From Actinomadura litoris (GTDB lineage Bacteria > Actinomycetota > Actinomycetes > Streptosporangiales > Streptosporangiaceae), in the NCBI RefSeq assembly GCF_009733595.1, contig NZ_WOFH01000018.1:62001-126000 (forward strand): a stretch of DNA of 64,000 nucleotides. The letters run 5' to 3'. Shown one piece after another: positions 50,783 through 57,965 of the stretch. The translations under genes were made by a program, and so were the position numbers. The notes under the pieces were generated by a model, which saw only the letters and a program-made list of their open reading frames with translations, did no database searches and was not told the DNA's origin. Each line of letters opens with the position of its first letter. Positions within the stretch are counted from its first letter, which is position 1.

Positions 50783-51883
50783 GTGACCGTCCTGGACACC
50801 GCGGGGGCCGCGCGGCGGCGCGGCGGCTTCCACCCGCTGCGCGTCGCGGACGTCGAGCGGCTCTGCGACGACGCGGTCGCGGTCGCCTTCGAGGTCCCGG
50901 ACGAGCTGGCCGAGGAGTACGCGTTCACGCCCGGCCAGTTCCTCACGCTGCGGCGCCTCGTCCAGGGGCGGGAGGAGCGGCGGTCCTACTCGATCTGCGC
51001 GCCGGCGGGCGCGCCGCCGCGCATCGGCGTGCGGGAGATCCCCGACGGGCTGTTCTCCTCCTGGCTGGTCCACGAGGTGCGGGCGGGCGACGAGATCGAG
51101 GTGCTGGCGCCGGCCGGGACGTTCACGCTCGACGCCCCGGGCGTTCGCGGCGCGCACCACGTGCTGGTCGCGGCCGGGTCGGGGATCACGCCGGTGCTGT
51201 CGATCGCCGCGTCCGTGCTGGAGGACCCGTCCGCCCGCGTCACCGTCCTGTACGGCAACCGGCGCAGCGGGACGGTCATGTTCGCCGACGAGCTGGCCGA
51301 CCTGAAGGACGCCCACCCCGACCGGTTCGAGCTGGTGCACGTGCTGTCGCAGGAGCCGCGCGAGGCGGAGCTGTTCAGCGGGCGGCTGGACGCGGCGCGG
51401 CTGCGCGAGCTGCTGCCGCGGCTCGTGCCCGTCCACGACGTCGGGCACTGGTGGCTGTGCGGCCCGTTCGCGATGGTCGCCGGGGCGCGGGAGCTGCTCG
51501 GCGAGTTCGGCGTGCCGCGCGAGCGCGTCCACCAGGAGCTGTTCCACGTGGACGACGACGGGCCGCCGCCCGCGCCGGTCCGGGAGCGCGGCGCGCCGTC
51601 CGGGCCGTCGAGCGAGGTGACGGTCGTCCTGGACGGCCGCTCGACCACCATGACCCAGCCGAGGGACGCGACCGTGCTGGACGCGGCCCAGCGCGTCCGG
51701 CCCGACCTGCCGTTCGCGTGCAAGGGCGGCGTCTGCGGGACGTGCCGGGCCCGGGTCGTCGAGGGCGAGGTCCGGATGCGCCGCAACTTCGCGCTCGATC
51801 CCGCCGAGATCGCCGCCGGATACGTCCTGACGTGCCAGTCCGTCCCGACCACCGAGCGGCTCACGATCGACTACGACGGCTGA
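50783..51883 (+). CDS. paaE: 1,2-phenylacetyl-CoA epoxidase reductase subunit E
   Basis: A 366-residue electron-transfer subunit. The FAD-binding domain has RRSYSICAP, the NAD-binding domain GSGITPVLSIAASVL, and the C-terminal plant-type [2Fe-2S] ferredoxin domain has cysteines in CKGGVCGTCRARV and LTCQSVP. It passes electrons from NADPH to the di-iron centre of PaaA. The operon ends here; the paaF, G, H, J and K homologues that complete the pathway are not in the window. Confidence 0.95.
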   Translation: MTVLDTAGAARRRGGFHPLRVADVERLCDDAVAVAFEVPDELAEEYAFTPGQFLTLRRLVQGREERRSYSICAPAGAPPRIGVREIPDGLFSSWLVHEVRAGDEIEVLAPAGTFTLDAPGVRGAHHVLVAAGSGITPVLSIAASVLEDPSARVTVLYGNRRSGTVMFADELADLKDAHPDRFELVHVLSQEPREAELFSGRLDAARLRELLPRLVPVHDVGHWWLCGPFAMVAGARELLGEFGVPRERVHQELFHVDDDGPPPAPVRERGAPSGPSSEVTVVLDGRSTTMTQPRDATVLDAAQRVRPDLPFACKGGVCGTCRARVVEGEVRMRRNFALDPAEIAAGYVLTCQSVPTTERLTIDYDG

Positions 51884-51949
51884 TACAGGTGACAAACAGC
51901 CCTGAACGGGCACAAGGGCCCCTACTACACCTCGGAGGAGGCGGGACCC

Positions 51950-52237
51950 GTGACCATCACAGGGATCATCACCGCGATCGTCATCGGGGCGATCATCGGT
52001 GCGCTCGGCCGGCTGCTGCTGCCGGGCAGGCAGCCCATCGGCGTGCTGCTCACCGTCGCCATCGGCATCATCGCCGCGCTGATCGGCACCGCGATCGCGC
52101 AGAAGGTCGGGGTGAAGACCACCGACGGCATCGACTGGATCGAACTGGTCCTCCAGGTCGGCCTCGCCGTCGTCGGCGTGGCCCTCGTGGCGGGCTGGAA
52201 GCAGCGGGGGCGAGGACGCGGCGCCGGCACCCACTGA
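51950..52237 (+). CDS. GlsB/YeaQ/YmgE family stress membrane protein
   Basis: A 95-residue small membrane protein with three hydrophobic segments (GIITAIVIGAIIGALGRLLLPG, IGVLLTVAIGIIAALIGTAIA and LVLQVGLAVVGVALVAGW). The Gly-rich GAIIGALGRLLLPGRQP is the transglycosylase-associated/GlsB signature. The GTG follows GGAGGAGGCGGG. Such proteins are induced by general stress; the mechanism is unknown. Confidence 0.9.
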   Translation: MTITGIITAIVIGAIIGALGRLLLPGRQPIGVLLTVAIGIIAALIGTAIAQKVGVKTTDGIDWIELVLQVGLAVVGVALVAGWKQRGRGRGAGTH

Positions 52238-52245
52238 GGCCGCCG

Positions 52246-53106
52246 TCAGCGCGCCGGCGGCTCCAGGACGAGCGCCCCGAGCGTCTCGGGCTCGGCGAGC
52301 AGGTCGATCGCGGTGATCCGGCCCCCGATGATCGTGAGGTCGAACACGACGCGCGGCCTGCCGTCGACCGTCCAGACGGCTCCGGCGGCGCCGTCCACGA
52401 GCGCCGGGCGCGCCCCGTGGGCGCCGCCGGAGAACGTCTCGGCCACACCGGCGGCGCCCCGGACCAGGTCCGCGGCGCCCATCGCGACGCCGGCGCGGTC
52501 GGCCCGCATGAGCACGTCCGGGTCGAGCAGGGACAGCAGCGCCTCGAAGTCGCCGGCCCGCGAGGCCGCCAGGAAAGCCTCGACGACCTCGCCGTGCCGG
52601 TCGAGGCCGGTGCCCGCCGCGTCCGGTGCCGCCCGGACGCGGCCCCGGGCCCGGCTCGCGAGCTTGCGCGCCGCCGCCGGGGTCCGCTCGACGATCGGCG
52701 CGATCTGGTCGAACGGCATCGCGAACATGTCGTGCAGGACGAACGCGAGCCGCTCGGCGGGCGTGAGGGTGTCCAGGACCACGAGCAGCGCCCGCCCGAC
52801 CGAGTCGACGAGCTGCGCCTCGTCCTCCGGCGTCGTCCCGCCCGCGGTCGAGCGCGCCCGCTCGCCGAGCGGGTCCTCGCGGCGGGACGCGCGGGACCGC
52901 AGCATGTTCAGCGACACCCGCCCGACCACCGTGGTCAGCCAGCCGCCGAGGTTCTCGATCCCCTCGGCGCCGGCCCCGGCGAGCCGCAGCCAGGTCTCCT
53001 GGACGGCGTCCTCGGCCTCGGCGGCCGAGCCCAGCACGCGCTGGGCCACCGCCCGCAGGCGCGGCCGGTGCTCCTCGAACGCCGAGGCCAGGGATCGCTC
53101 GTCCAT
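52246..53106 (-). CDS. ECF RNA polymerase sigma factor, ECF41/SigJ-like
   Basis: A 286-residue ECF sigma factor with a C-terminal SnoaL-like domain. Region 2 carries LGSAAEAEDAVQETWLRLAGAGAEGIENLGGWLTTVVGRVSLNMLRSRASRRED, region 4 MPFDQIAPIVERTPAAARKLASRARGRV, and the extension (about 175-286) VVEAFLAASRAGDFEALLSLLDPDVLMRADRAG to VFDLTIIGGRITAIDLLAEP. The extension regulates these sigma factors without an anti-sigma. ECF41 genes usually sit by a carboxymuconolactone decarboxylase or oxidoreductase gene; here the divergent neighbour is a VOC protein. Confidence 0.9.
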   Translation of the reverse strand: MDERSLASAFEEHRPRLRAVAQRVLGSAAEAEDAVQETWLRLAGAGAEGIENLGGWLTTVVGRVSLNMLRSRASRREDPLGERARSTAGGTTPEDEAQLVDSVGRALLVVLDTLTPAERLAFVLHDMFAMPFDQIAPIVERTPAAARKLASRARGRVRAAPDAAGTGLDRHGEVVEAFLAASRAGDFEALLSLLDPDVLMRADRAGVAMGAADLVRGAAGVAETFSGGAHGARPALVDGAAGAVWTVDGRPRVVFDLTIIGGRITAIDLLAEPETLGALVLEPPAR

Positions 53107-53190
53107 CGGTCACATTCTCGACCCGGAGGGTGCCGTCCCCGTGACCGGCCCCCGGCCGGGCCCGCCAACCGTTCGACACAGGGAGCGACA

Positions 53191-53535
53191 ATGAGCCAGG
53201 GCATCCAGACGATCATCTTCCCCGTCACCGACATCGCGCGCGCCACGCCCATCTTCACCGCGCTGCTGGGCGCGGAGCCCGTCTACGAGGAGTCCTTCTA
53301 CGTCGGCTACCGGGTCGCCGGGCAGGACATCGGCCTCGACCCGAACGGCCACCGCAAGGGCATGACGGGCCCGGTGCCCTACGTCGAGGTCGAGGACATC
53401 GAGGCGACCGTGGCGGCGCTGCTCGCGGCGGGCGCGCGGGCGCAGGACGAGGTCAAGGACGTCGGCGGCGGCAAGCTGATCGCCACCGTCCGCGACGCCG
53501 ACGGCAACGTGATCGGCCTGGCCCAGACCCCCTGA
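53191..53535 (+). CDS. VOC family protein (glyoxalase/dioxygenase fold)
   Basis: A 114-residue single VOC module. Two beta-alpha-beta-beta-beta repeats are visible, beginning IQTIIFPVTDIARATPIFTALLGAEP and VPYVEVEDIEATVAALLAAGA, ending VRDADGNVIGLAQTP. It could be a glyoxalase, resistance or isomerase protein; as a half-size module it would act as a dimer. It is divergent from the ECF41-like sigma factor, which probably controls it. Confidence 0.85.
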   Translation: MSQGIQTIIFPVTDIARATPIFTALLGAEPVYEESFYVGYRVAGQDIGLDPNGHRKGMTGPVPYVEVEDIEATVAALLAAGARAQDEVKDVGGGKLIATVRDADGNVIGLAQTP

Positions 53536-53683
53536 CCCGCAGGTGAATGGCCGATGCCTGCCAGTTGCAGTACCGGTGGACGCCGGATGGCGTGATCGGT
53601 GCGATGCTCGTTGTGGCCGCTCCCGACCGTGACCGACCGGTCACGGTGGCCTTCCTGACGCTCGCGGTCGTGGGGAGTGGCGA

Positions 53684-55627
53684 ATGCAGCAGATGCGCAA
53701 GGGATCCAACGTCGAACTGTCGAGCCTGACCGAGGCCGAGGGGCCGGTCACCGCCGCGCTGCGCTGGACCGATCCGACCGGCGCGGGGGAGGCGGACGTG
53801 GCGGCGCTGCTGCTCGACGCGTCCGGCCGGGTGCGGGGCGACGCCGACTTCGTCTTCTACAACCAGCCCGCGCACCCCGACGGCACCGTCCAGCTCCTCG
53901 GGAAGTCGCCGACCGGCGGCGGCAGCGAGGACCGCGTCCTGCTGGACCTCGCGGCGATGCCGGCCGGTGTCGAACGGGTCGTGCTCACGGCGAGCCGGTA
54001 CGCGGGCGCGACGTTCGGGGACCTGGACGACCTCGGCCTGACCCTCTACGACAGCTCCGGCGCGGCGCTGCTCGGGTTCGACATCGGCGACGCCGCCTCC
54101 GAGACCGCGTTCGTGTTCGGCGAGCTGTACCGGCGGGGCGGCGGCTGGAGGTTCCGCGCGGTGGGGCAGGGCTACGCGTCCGGCCTGGCCGGGCTCGCGG
54201 GCGACTTCGGCATCAGCGTGGACGACGGGGAGGAGGCCCCGGCAATTCCCGCCGCCGAGGCGGAGCCCGCGCCCGAGGCGGGGGTCGGGGCGGCGGCCGC
54301 GCCGGTGAAGGAGCCGCGGCCCGCGCGGGTGCGGACGGCGAAGAGGCGGGTCACGCTGCCGAAGGCGCCGAAGGTCGACCTCGCCGACCACCCCGCCTGG
54401 CAGGGCGCGCGGCTGTTCCCGGTCAGCGGCCTGCGCAGCGACCATGAGCGGGAGGCACGCGCCACCTCGACGCTGCTGGCGGTGATGGCGCAGGTCCCCG
54501 AGTTCGGGCGGCGGCTCACGGCCAGGTTCAACGCGCCCGCCGGGACCCTCCAGACGTTCGTCGAGACGCCGTTCAAGCACGGCGAGGGCAAGGTGCGTCC
54601 GGACGGCGTGATCCGGGTGGCGCGGGCCGGGCGGATCTGGACGGCCCTCGTGGAGACCAAGACCGGCGGCAGCCCGCTGAAGGCCGACCAGGTCGAGGCG
54701 TACCTGGACGTCGCCGCGCGCAACGGCTACGAGACCGTGATCACGCTGTCCAACGACCTGGCGCTGGACGGCGAGCACCCGCTGACCGTCGACCGGCGCA
54801 AGCTGCGGAAGGTAGCGCTGCGGCACCTGTCGTGGGCGGAGGTCGCGCACGAGGCGCACATGCTCTGCCACCACCACGGGCTCGCCGGGCAGTCGCACGC
54901 CTGGCTCCTCGGTGAGCTGCTGCACTACCTGCGGCACGACAACGCGGGCTGCCAGGGCTTCCAGGACATGGGGCAGGCGTGGGTGCCGCTGCGCAACGCG
55001 ATCACGGCGGGGACGCTGCGTCCGGGCGACCGGTACGCGCCCCGGGTGGCCGAGAGCTGGGAGCGCCTCGTCCGGCAGCTGTGCCTGCGGTTGAGCGGGG
55101 AGACCGGGCTCGGCGTCGCGCCGGTGACGCGGCGCAGGCGGGGCGGCGGCGGGGCCGAGGAGCGCCGGGCGGCCGTCGTCGCGTCCCTGGTCGAGACCGG
55201 GCGGATGAGCGCCGAGGTGCGGATGGCGAACGCGGCGGGCCCGGTGCGCATCGAGGCCGACCTGCGGACGGGGCAGATCGAGACCTCCGTCGAGGTCCCG
55301 GCGGCCGAGCGGGCGCGGTCGCTGACGCGCGTCCAGTGGCTGCTGCGGCGGCTCGCGGACGCGCCGCCCGAGCTGCGCGTGGAGGCGCTCGCGGACGGGT
55401 CCGCCGAGGGCCCGTGCGACCTGCTGAAGAACCTGCGGAGCGAGCCGGGGCTGCTCGTGCGGGGCGGGGTGGAGATCTCCTCGTTCCGGCTGGCGCTGCC
55501 GACCGGGATGGGCACCAGGCGCGGGACGGACGAGGCGGGCTTCGTCCGGAGCGTCGACCTCGCCGTCGACCGGTTCCACCGCGATGTGCTGCGGGCGATC
55601 GAGGATTCGGTGGCGGGCAAGGATTGA
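53684..55627 (+). CDS. TerD-domain protein fused to a predicted PD-(D/E)XK nuclease-like domain
   Basis: A 647-residue multidomain protein. Residues 1 to about 180 form a TerD domain of the calcium-binding stress family, with DVAALLLDASGRVRGDADFVFYNQPAHPDG and the VLTASRYAG strand. An Ala/Pro/Glu-rich linker (about 182-215) follows. Residues about 235-480 contain a region with the pattern E294 (VETPF), D307 (KVRPDGVIRV), and E324-T-K326 (WTALVETKTGG), matching the PD-(D/E)XK nuclease arrangement, then KADQVEAYLDVAARNGYETVITLSND as the following helix and strand. The C-terminal ~150 residues (RMANAAGPVRIEADLRTG to VDRFHRDVLRAIEDS) are unassigned. No other ter gene is nearby. The nuclease domain is an inference from motif order. 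Confidence 0.8.
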   Translation: MQQMRKGSNVELSSLTEAEGPVTAALRWTDPTGAGEADVAALLLDASGRVRGDADFVFYNQPAHPDGTVQLLGKSPTGGGSEDRVLLDLAAMPAGVERVVLTASRYAGATFGDLDDLGLTLYDSSGAALLGFDIGDAASETAFVFGELYRRGGGWRFRAVGQGYASGLAGLAGDFGISVDDGEEAPAIPAAEAEPAPEAGVGAAAAPVKEPRPARVRTAKRRVTLPKAPKVDLADHPAWQGARLFPVSGLRSDHEREARATSTLLAVMAQVPEFGRRLTARFNAPAGTLQTFVETPFKHGEGKVRPDGVIRVARAGRIWTALVETKTGGSPLKADQVEAYLDVAARNGYETVITLSNDLALDGEHPLTVDRRKLRKVALRHLSWAEVAHEAHMLCHHHGLAGQSHAWLLGELLHYLRHDNAGCQGFQDMGQAWVPLRNAITAGTLRPGDRYAPRVAESWERLVRQLCLRLSGETGLGVAPVTRRRRGGGGAEERRAAVVASLVETGRMSAEVRMANAAGPVRIEADLRTGQIETSVEVPAAERARSLTRVQWLLRRLADAPPELRVEALADGSAEGPCDLLKNLRSEPGLLVRGGVEISSFRLALPTGMGTRRGTDEAGFVRSVDLAVDRFHRDVLRAIEDSVAGKD

Positions 55628-55726
55628 TCTGCTTCTCCCCAAGTGGCACGCCGCCCCTCCCGGCCCTTGATCTCATGGGGGACCGCAACGGCCACACAGG
55701 GTCATGATCGGGTCAGGGGGGACCGT

Positions 55727-56104
55727 ATGGTCTGGGGGGCGCGACCGGCGCGGCGGGGGCCCGAACGGGAGGGCGGCGCCGGTCCCGGGCACTACGCGCA
55801 CGACGCGCGGTTCGTGCTGCTCAGGAGGAGGTACGCGCGGCTGGCGGCGGGCGTCGCGCTCGGGTTCCTCGGGTGGTACTTCGGCTACGTCGCGCTCTCG
55901 GGGTTCGCGCGGGGGCTCATGGCGCGGAAGGTGGCCGGGAACGTCAACGTCGCGCTGCTGCTCGGGCTCCTCCAGTTCGTCTCGACGTTCGCGCTGGCCG
56001 GGCTCTACGTCGGCTACGCGCGGCGGCGCCTCGACCCGCTGGCGGCGCGGCTGCGGGCCGACGCCGCCGCGGCGGCCGCCGAGCAGGCCCGGGAACCGCG
56101 GTGA
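55727..56104 (+). CDS. DUF485 small membrane protein (symporter partner)
   Basis: A 125-residue protein with two membrane helices (LAAGVALGFLGWYFGYVALSGF and VNVALLLGLLQFVSTFALAGLYVGYA) that match DUF485. These proteins are regularly encoded just before ActP-type acetate symporters and are thought to assist them. The ATG at 55727 follows AGGGGGGAC; a start 84 bp upstream is possible but less likely. Its stop overlaps the symporter start (GTGA). Confidence 0.88.
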   Translation: MVWGARPARRGPEREGGAGPGHYAHDARFVLLRRRYARLAAGVALGFLGWYFGYVALSGFARGLMARKVAGNVNVALLLGLLQFVSTFALAGLYVGYARRRLDPLAARLRADAAAAAAEQAREPR

Positions 56105-57768
56105 CCGACGGGCGGACGCTCACGTTCGGGCTGTTCCTCGGCTTCGTCGTCGTCACGCTCGCGATCACCGTCTGGGCGCGGGCCACGACGAAGGGCGCCG
56201 ACGACTTCTACGCGGGCGGGCGGATGTTCTCCGGGGCGCGCAACGGCGTCGCGCTGGCCGGGGACTACATGTCGGCCGCGTCGTTCCTCGGCATCGCGGG
56301 GATCATCGCGCTGTCGGGCTACGACGGGTTCCTGTACTCGGTCGGGTTCCTGGTCGCGTGGGTGCTCACGCTGCTGCTCGTCGAGCCGATCCGCAACGCG
56401 GGCCGGTTCACGATGGGCGACGTCCTCGCGCGGCGCGCGCCCGACCGGGCGCCGGTGCGGACGGCGGCGGCCGTCTCCACCGTGACCGTGTCGGTGTTCT
56501 ACCTGCTCGCGCAGATGGTCGGGGCGGGCGCGCTCGTGTCGCTGCTGCTCGGCATCCGGGCGGGGCACCGGTTCCTCGGCATGTCCGCGGCCGCCGCCCG
56601 CACCACCACGATCGTCGCGGTGGGCGTACTGATGATCTGCTACGTGATGTTCGGCGGGATGAAGGCCACGACCTGGGTGCAGATCATCAAGACCGTGCTG
56701 CTGACGGCGGGCGCGGCGGCGCTGACCGGGCTGGTCCTCGGCCGGTTCGGCTTCGACGTCAGCGCGATGCTCGGCTCGGCGGCGGACGCCAGCGGCAGCG
56801 GCGCCGGGTTCCTCCAGCCGGGGCAGCGGTACGGGCGCGACGTCCCCGGCGACACCTACCGGACCGTCGTCGGCAAGCTCGACTTCGTCAGCCTCGCGCT
56901 GGCCCTCGTCCTCGGCACCGCCGGGCTCCCGCACATCGTCACCCGGTTCTTCGCCGTGCCGGACGCGCGCGCCGCGCGGACGTCGGTGTCGTGGGCGATC
57001 GGGCTCGTCGGCGTCTTCTACCTGATGACGCTCGCGCTCGGGTTCGGCGCGGCGGCGCTGGTCGGGCGGCACGCGATCCTCGCGCAGGACCCGTCGGGCA
57101 ACACCGCCGCGCCGCAGCTCGCGCGGGCGCTCGGCGAGCACGCCGCCGGACGGGTCGGCGGCGACGTCCTGCTCGCCTTCATCGGCGCGGTGGCGTTCGC
57201 GACGATCCTCGCCGTCGTGTCGGGCCTCGTGCTGGCGTCCGCGACCTCGCTCGCGCACGACTACTTCGGCCAGGTGCTGATGCTCGGCCGCCCGCGCGAG
57301 TCGCAGGAGGTCGCGGTGGCGCGGTTCGCCGCGTTCCTCGTCGGGTCGCTGGCGATCGTCCTCGCCGTCGTCGCGCGGAACCTGAACGTGGCGTTCCTGG
57401 TCGCGCTGGCGTTCGCGATGGCGGCGGCGGCGAACCTCCCGGCGATCGTGCTGTCGCTGTTCTGGCGCCGGTTCACCCCGGGCGGCGCCGTCGCGGGCAT
57501 CTACGGCGGGCTGGTCGCCTCGCTGGTGCTCGTCGTGCTGTCGCCGGTCGTCTCCGGCAAGGTCGACCCCGTGACGGGCGAGAACCTGTCGCTGTTCCCG
57601 AAGGGGGTCGACTTCCATCTGTTCCCCTTGGAGAACCCCGGTCTCGTGTCGATTCCCATCGGGTTTCTGTGCGCGGTCGTGGGGACGTTCGTCACACGCG
57701 GCAAGGCCGACCCGGCACGCTACGACGATCTCGCCGTCCGCGCTCTGACCGGCGTGGGCTCGCACTGA
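56101..57768 (+). CDS. actP: cation/acetate symporter, solute:sodium symporter family
   Basis: A 555-residue SSS-family carrier with about thirteen membrane helices. Sequences such as ADDFYAGGRMFSGARNGVALAGDYMSAASFLGIAGIIALSGYDGFLYSVGFLVAW are characteristic of ActP/YjcG, and LPHIVTRFFAVPDARAARTSVSWAIG is the conserved SSS core loop. It imports acetate or other short carboxylates with a cation. GTG overlaps the upstream DUF485 stop. Other short-chain carboxylates such as pyruvate cannot be excluded. Confidence 0.92.
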   Translation: MTDGRTLTFGLFLGFVVVTLAITVWARATTKGADDFYAGGRMFSGARNGVALAGDYMSAASFLGIAGIIALSGYDGFLYSVGFLVAWVLTLLLVEPIRNAGRFTMGDVLARRAPDRAPVRTAAAVSTVTVSVFYLLAQMVGAGALVSLLLGIRAGHRFLGMSAAAARTTTIVAVGVLMICYVMFGGMKATTWVQIIKTVLLTAGAAALTGLVLGRFGFDVSAMLGSAADASGSGAGFLQPGQRYGRDVPGDTYRTVVGKLDFVSLALALVLGTAGLPHIVTRFFAVPDARAARTSVSWAIGLVGVFYLMTLALGFGAAALVGRHAILAQDPSGNTAAPQLARALGEHAAGRVGGDVLLAFIGAVAFATILAVVSGLVLASATSLAHDYFGQVLMLGRPRESQEVAVARFAAFLVGSLAIVLAVVARNLNVAFLVALAFAMAAAANLPAIVLSLFWRRFTPGGAVAGIYGGLVASLVLVVLSPVVSGKVDPVTGENLSLFPKGVDFHLFPLENPGLVSIPIGFLCAVVGTFVTRGKADPARYDDLAVRALTGVGSH

Positions 57769-57965
57769 GCCCGTCCTGCCGGGGAGGACGCCGGCGAGGC
57801 GCGGGTGGACGGTGATAAGGATGTTGACGGGGAGTAAGGTGCGCGCTGGCCCGGACCGTCCCCGAATGCGACGAGTGCCCGGGGCCCAGCGGATTCGCGT
57901 GGCAGAATGATGCCTCGCGGCCCGCGGGCGTACCACGGCCGACTGCCGGGGAGGAGGTGCGCGGA

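Noticed and set aside
53108..53137. ECF41-type promoter upstream of the VOC gene (GGTCACA...CGTC)
   Set aside because: The spacing is 19 bp rather than about 16 as recalled for ECF41 promoters, and the first base of TGTCACA is changed; too weak to call.
50530..53535. A ~1000-codon plus-strand open frame across paaD-paaE
   Set aside because: Out of frame with intact paaD, paaE, YeaQ and VOC genes; low-complexity Arg/Ala sequence with no motif.
53684..55627. Classical tellurite-resistance operon
   Set aside because: There is a single TerD-domain gene with no terA, terB, terC or terF neighbour.
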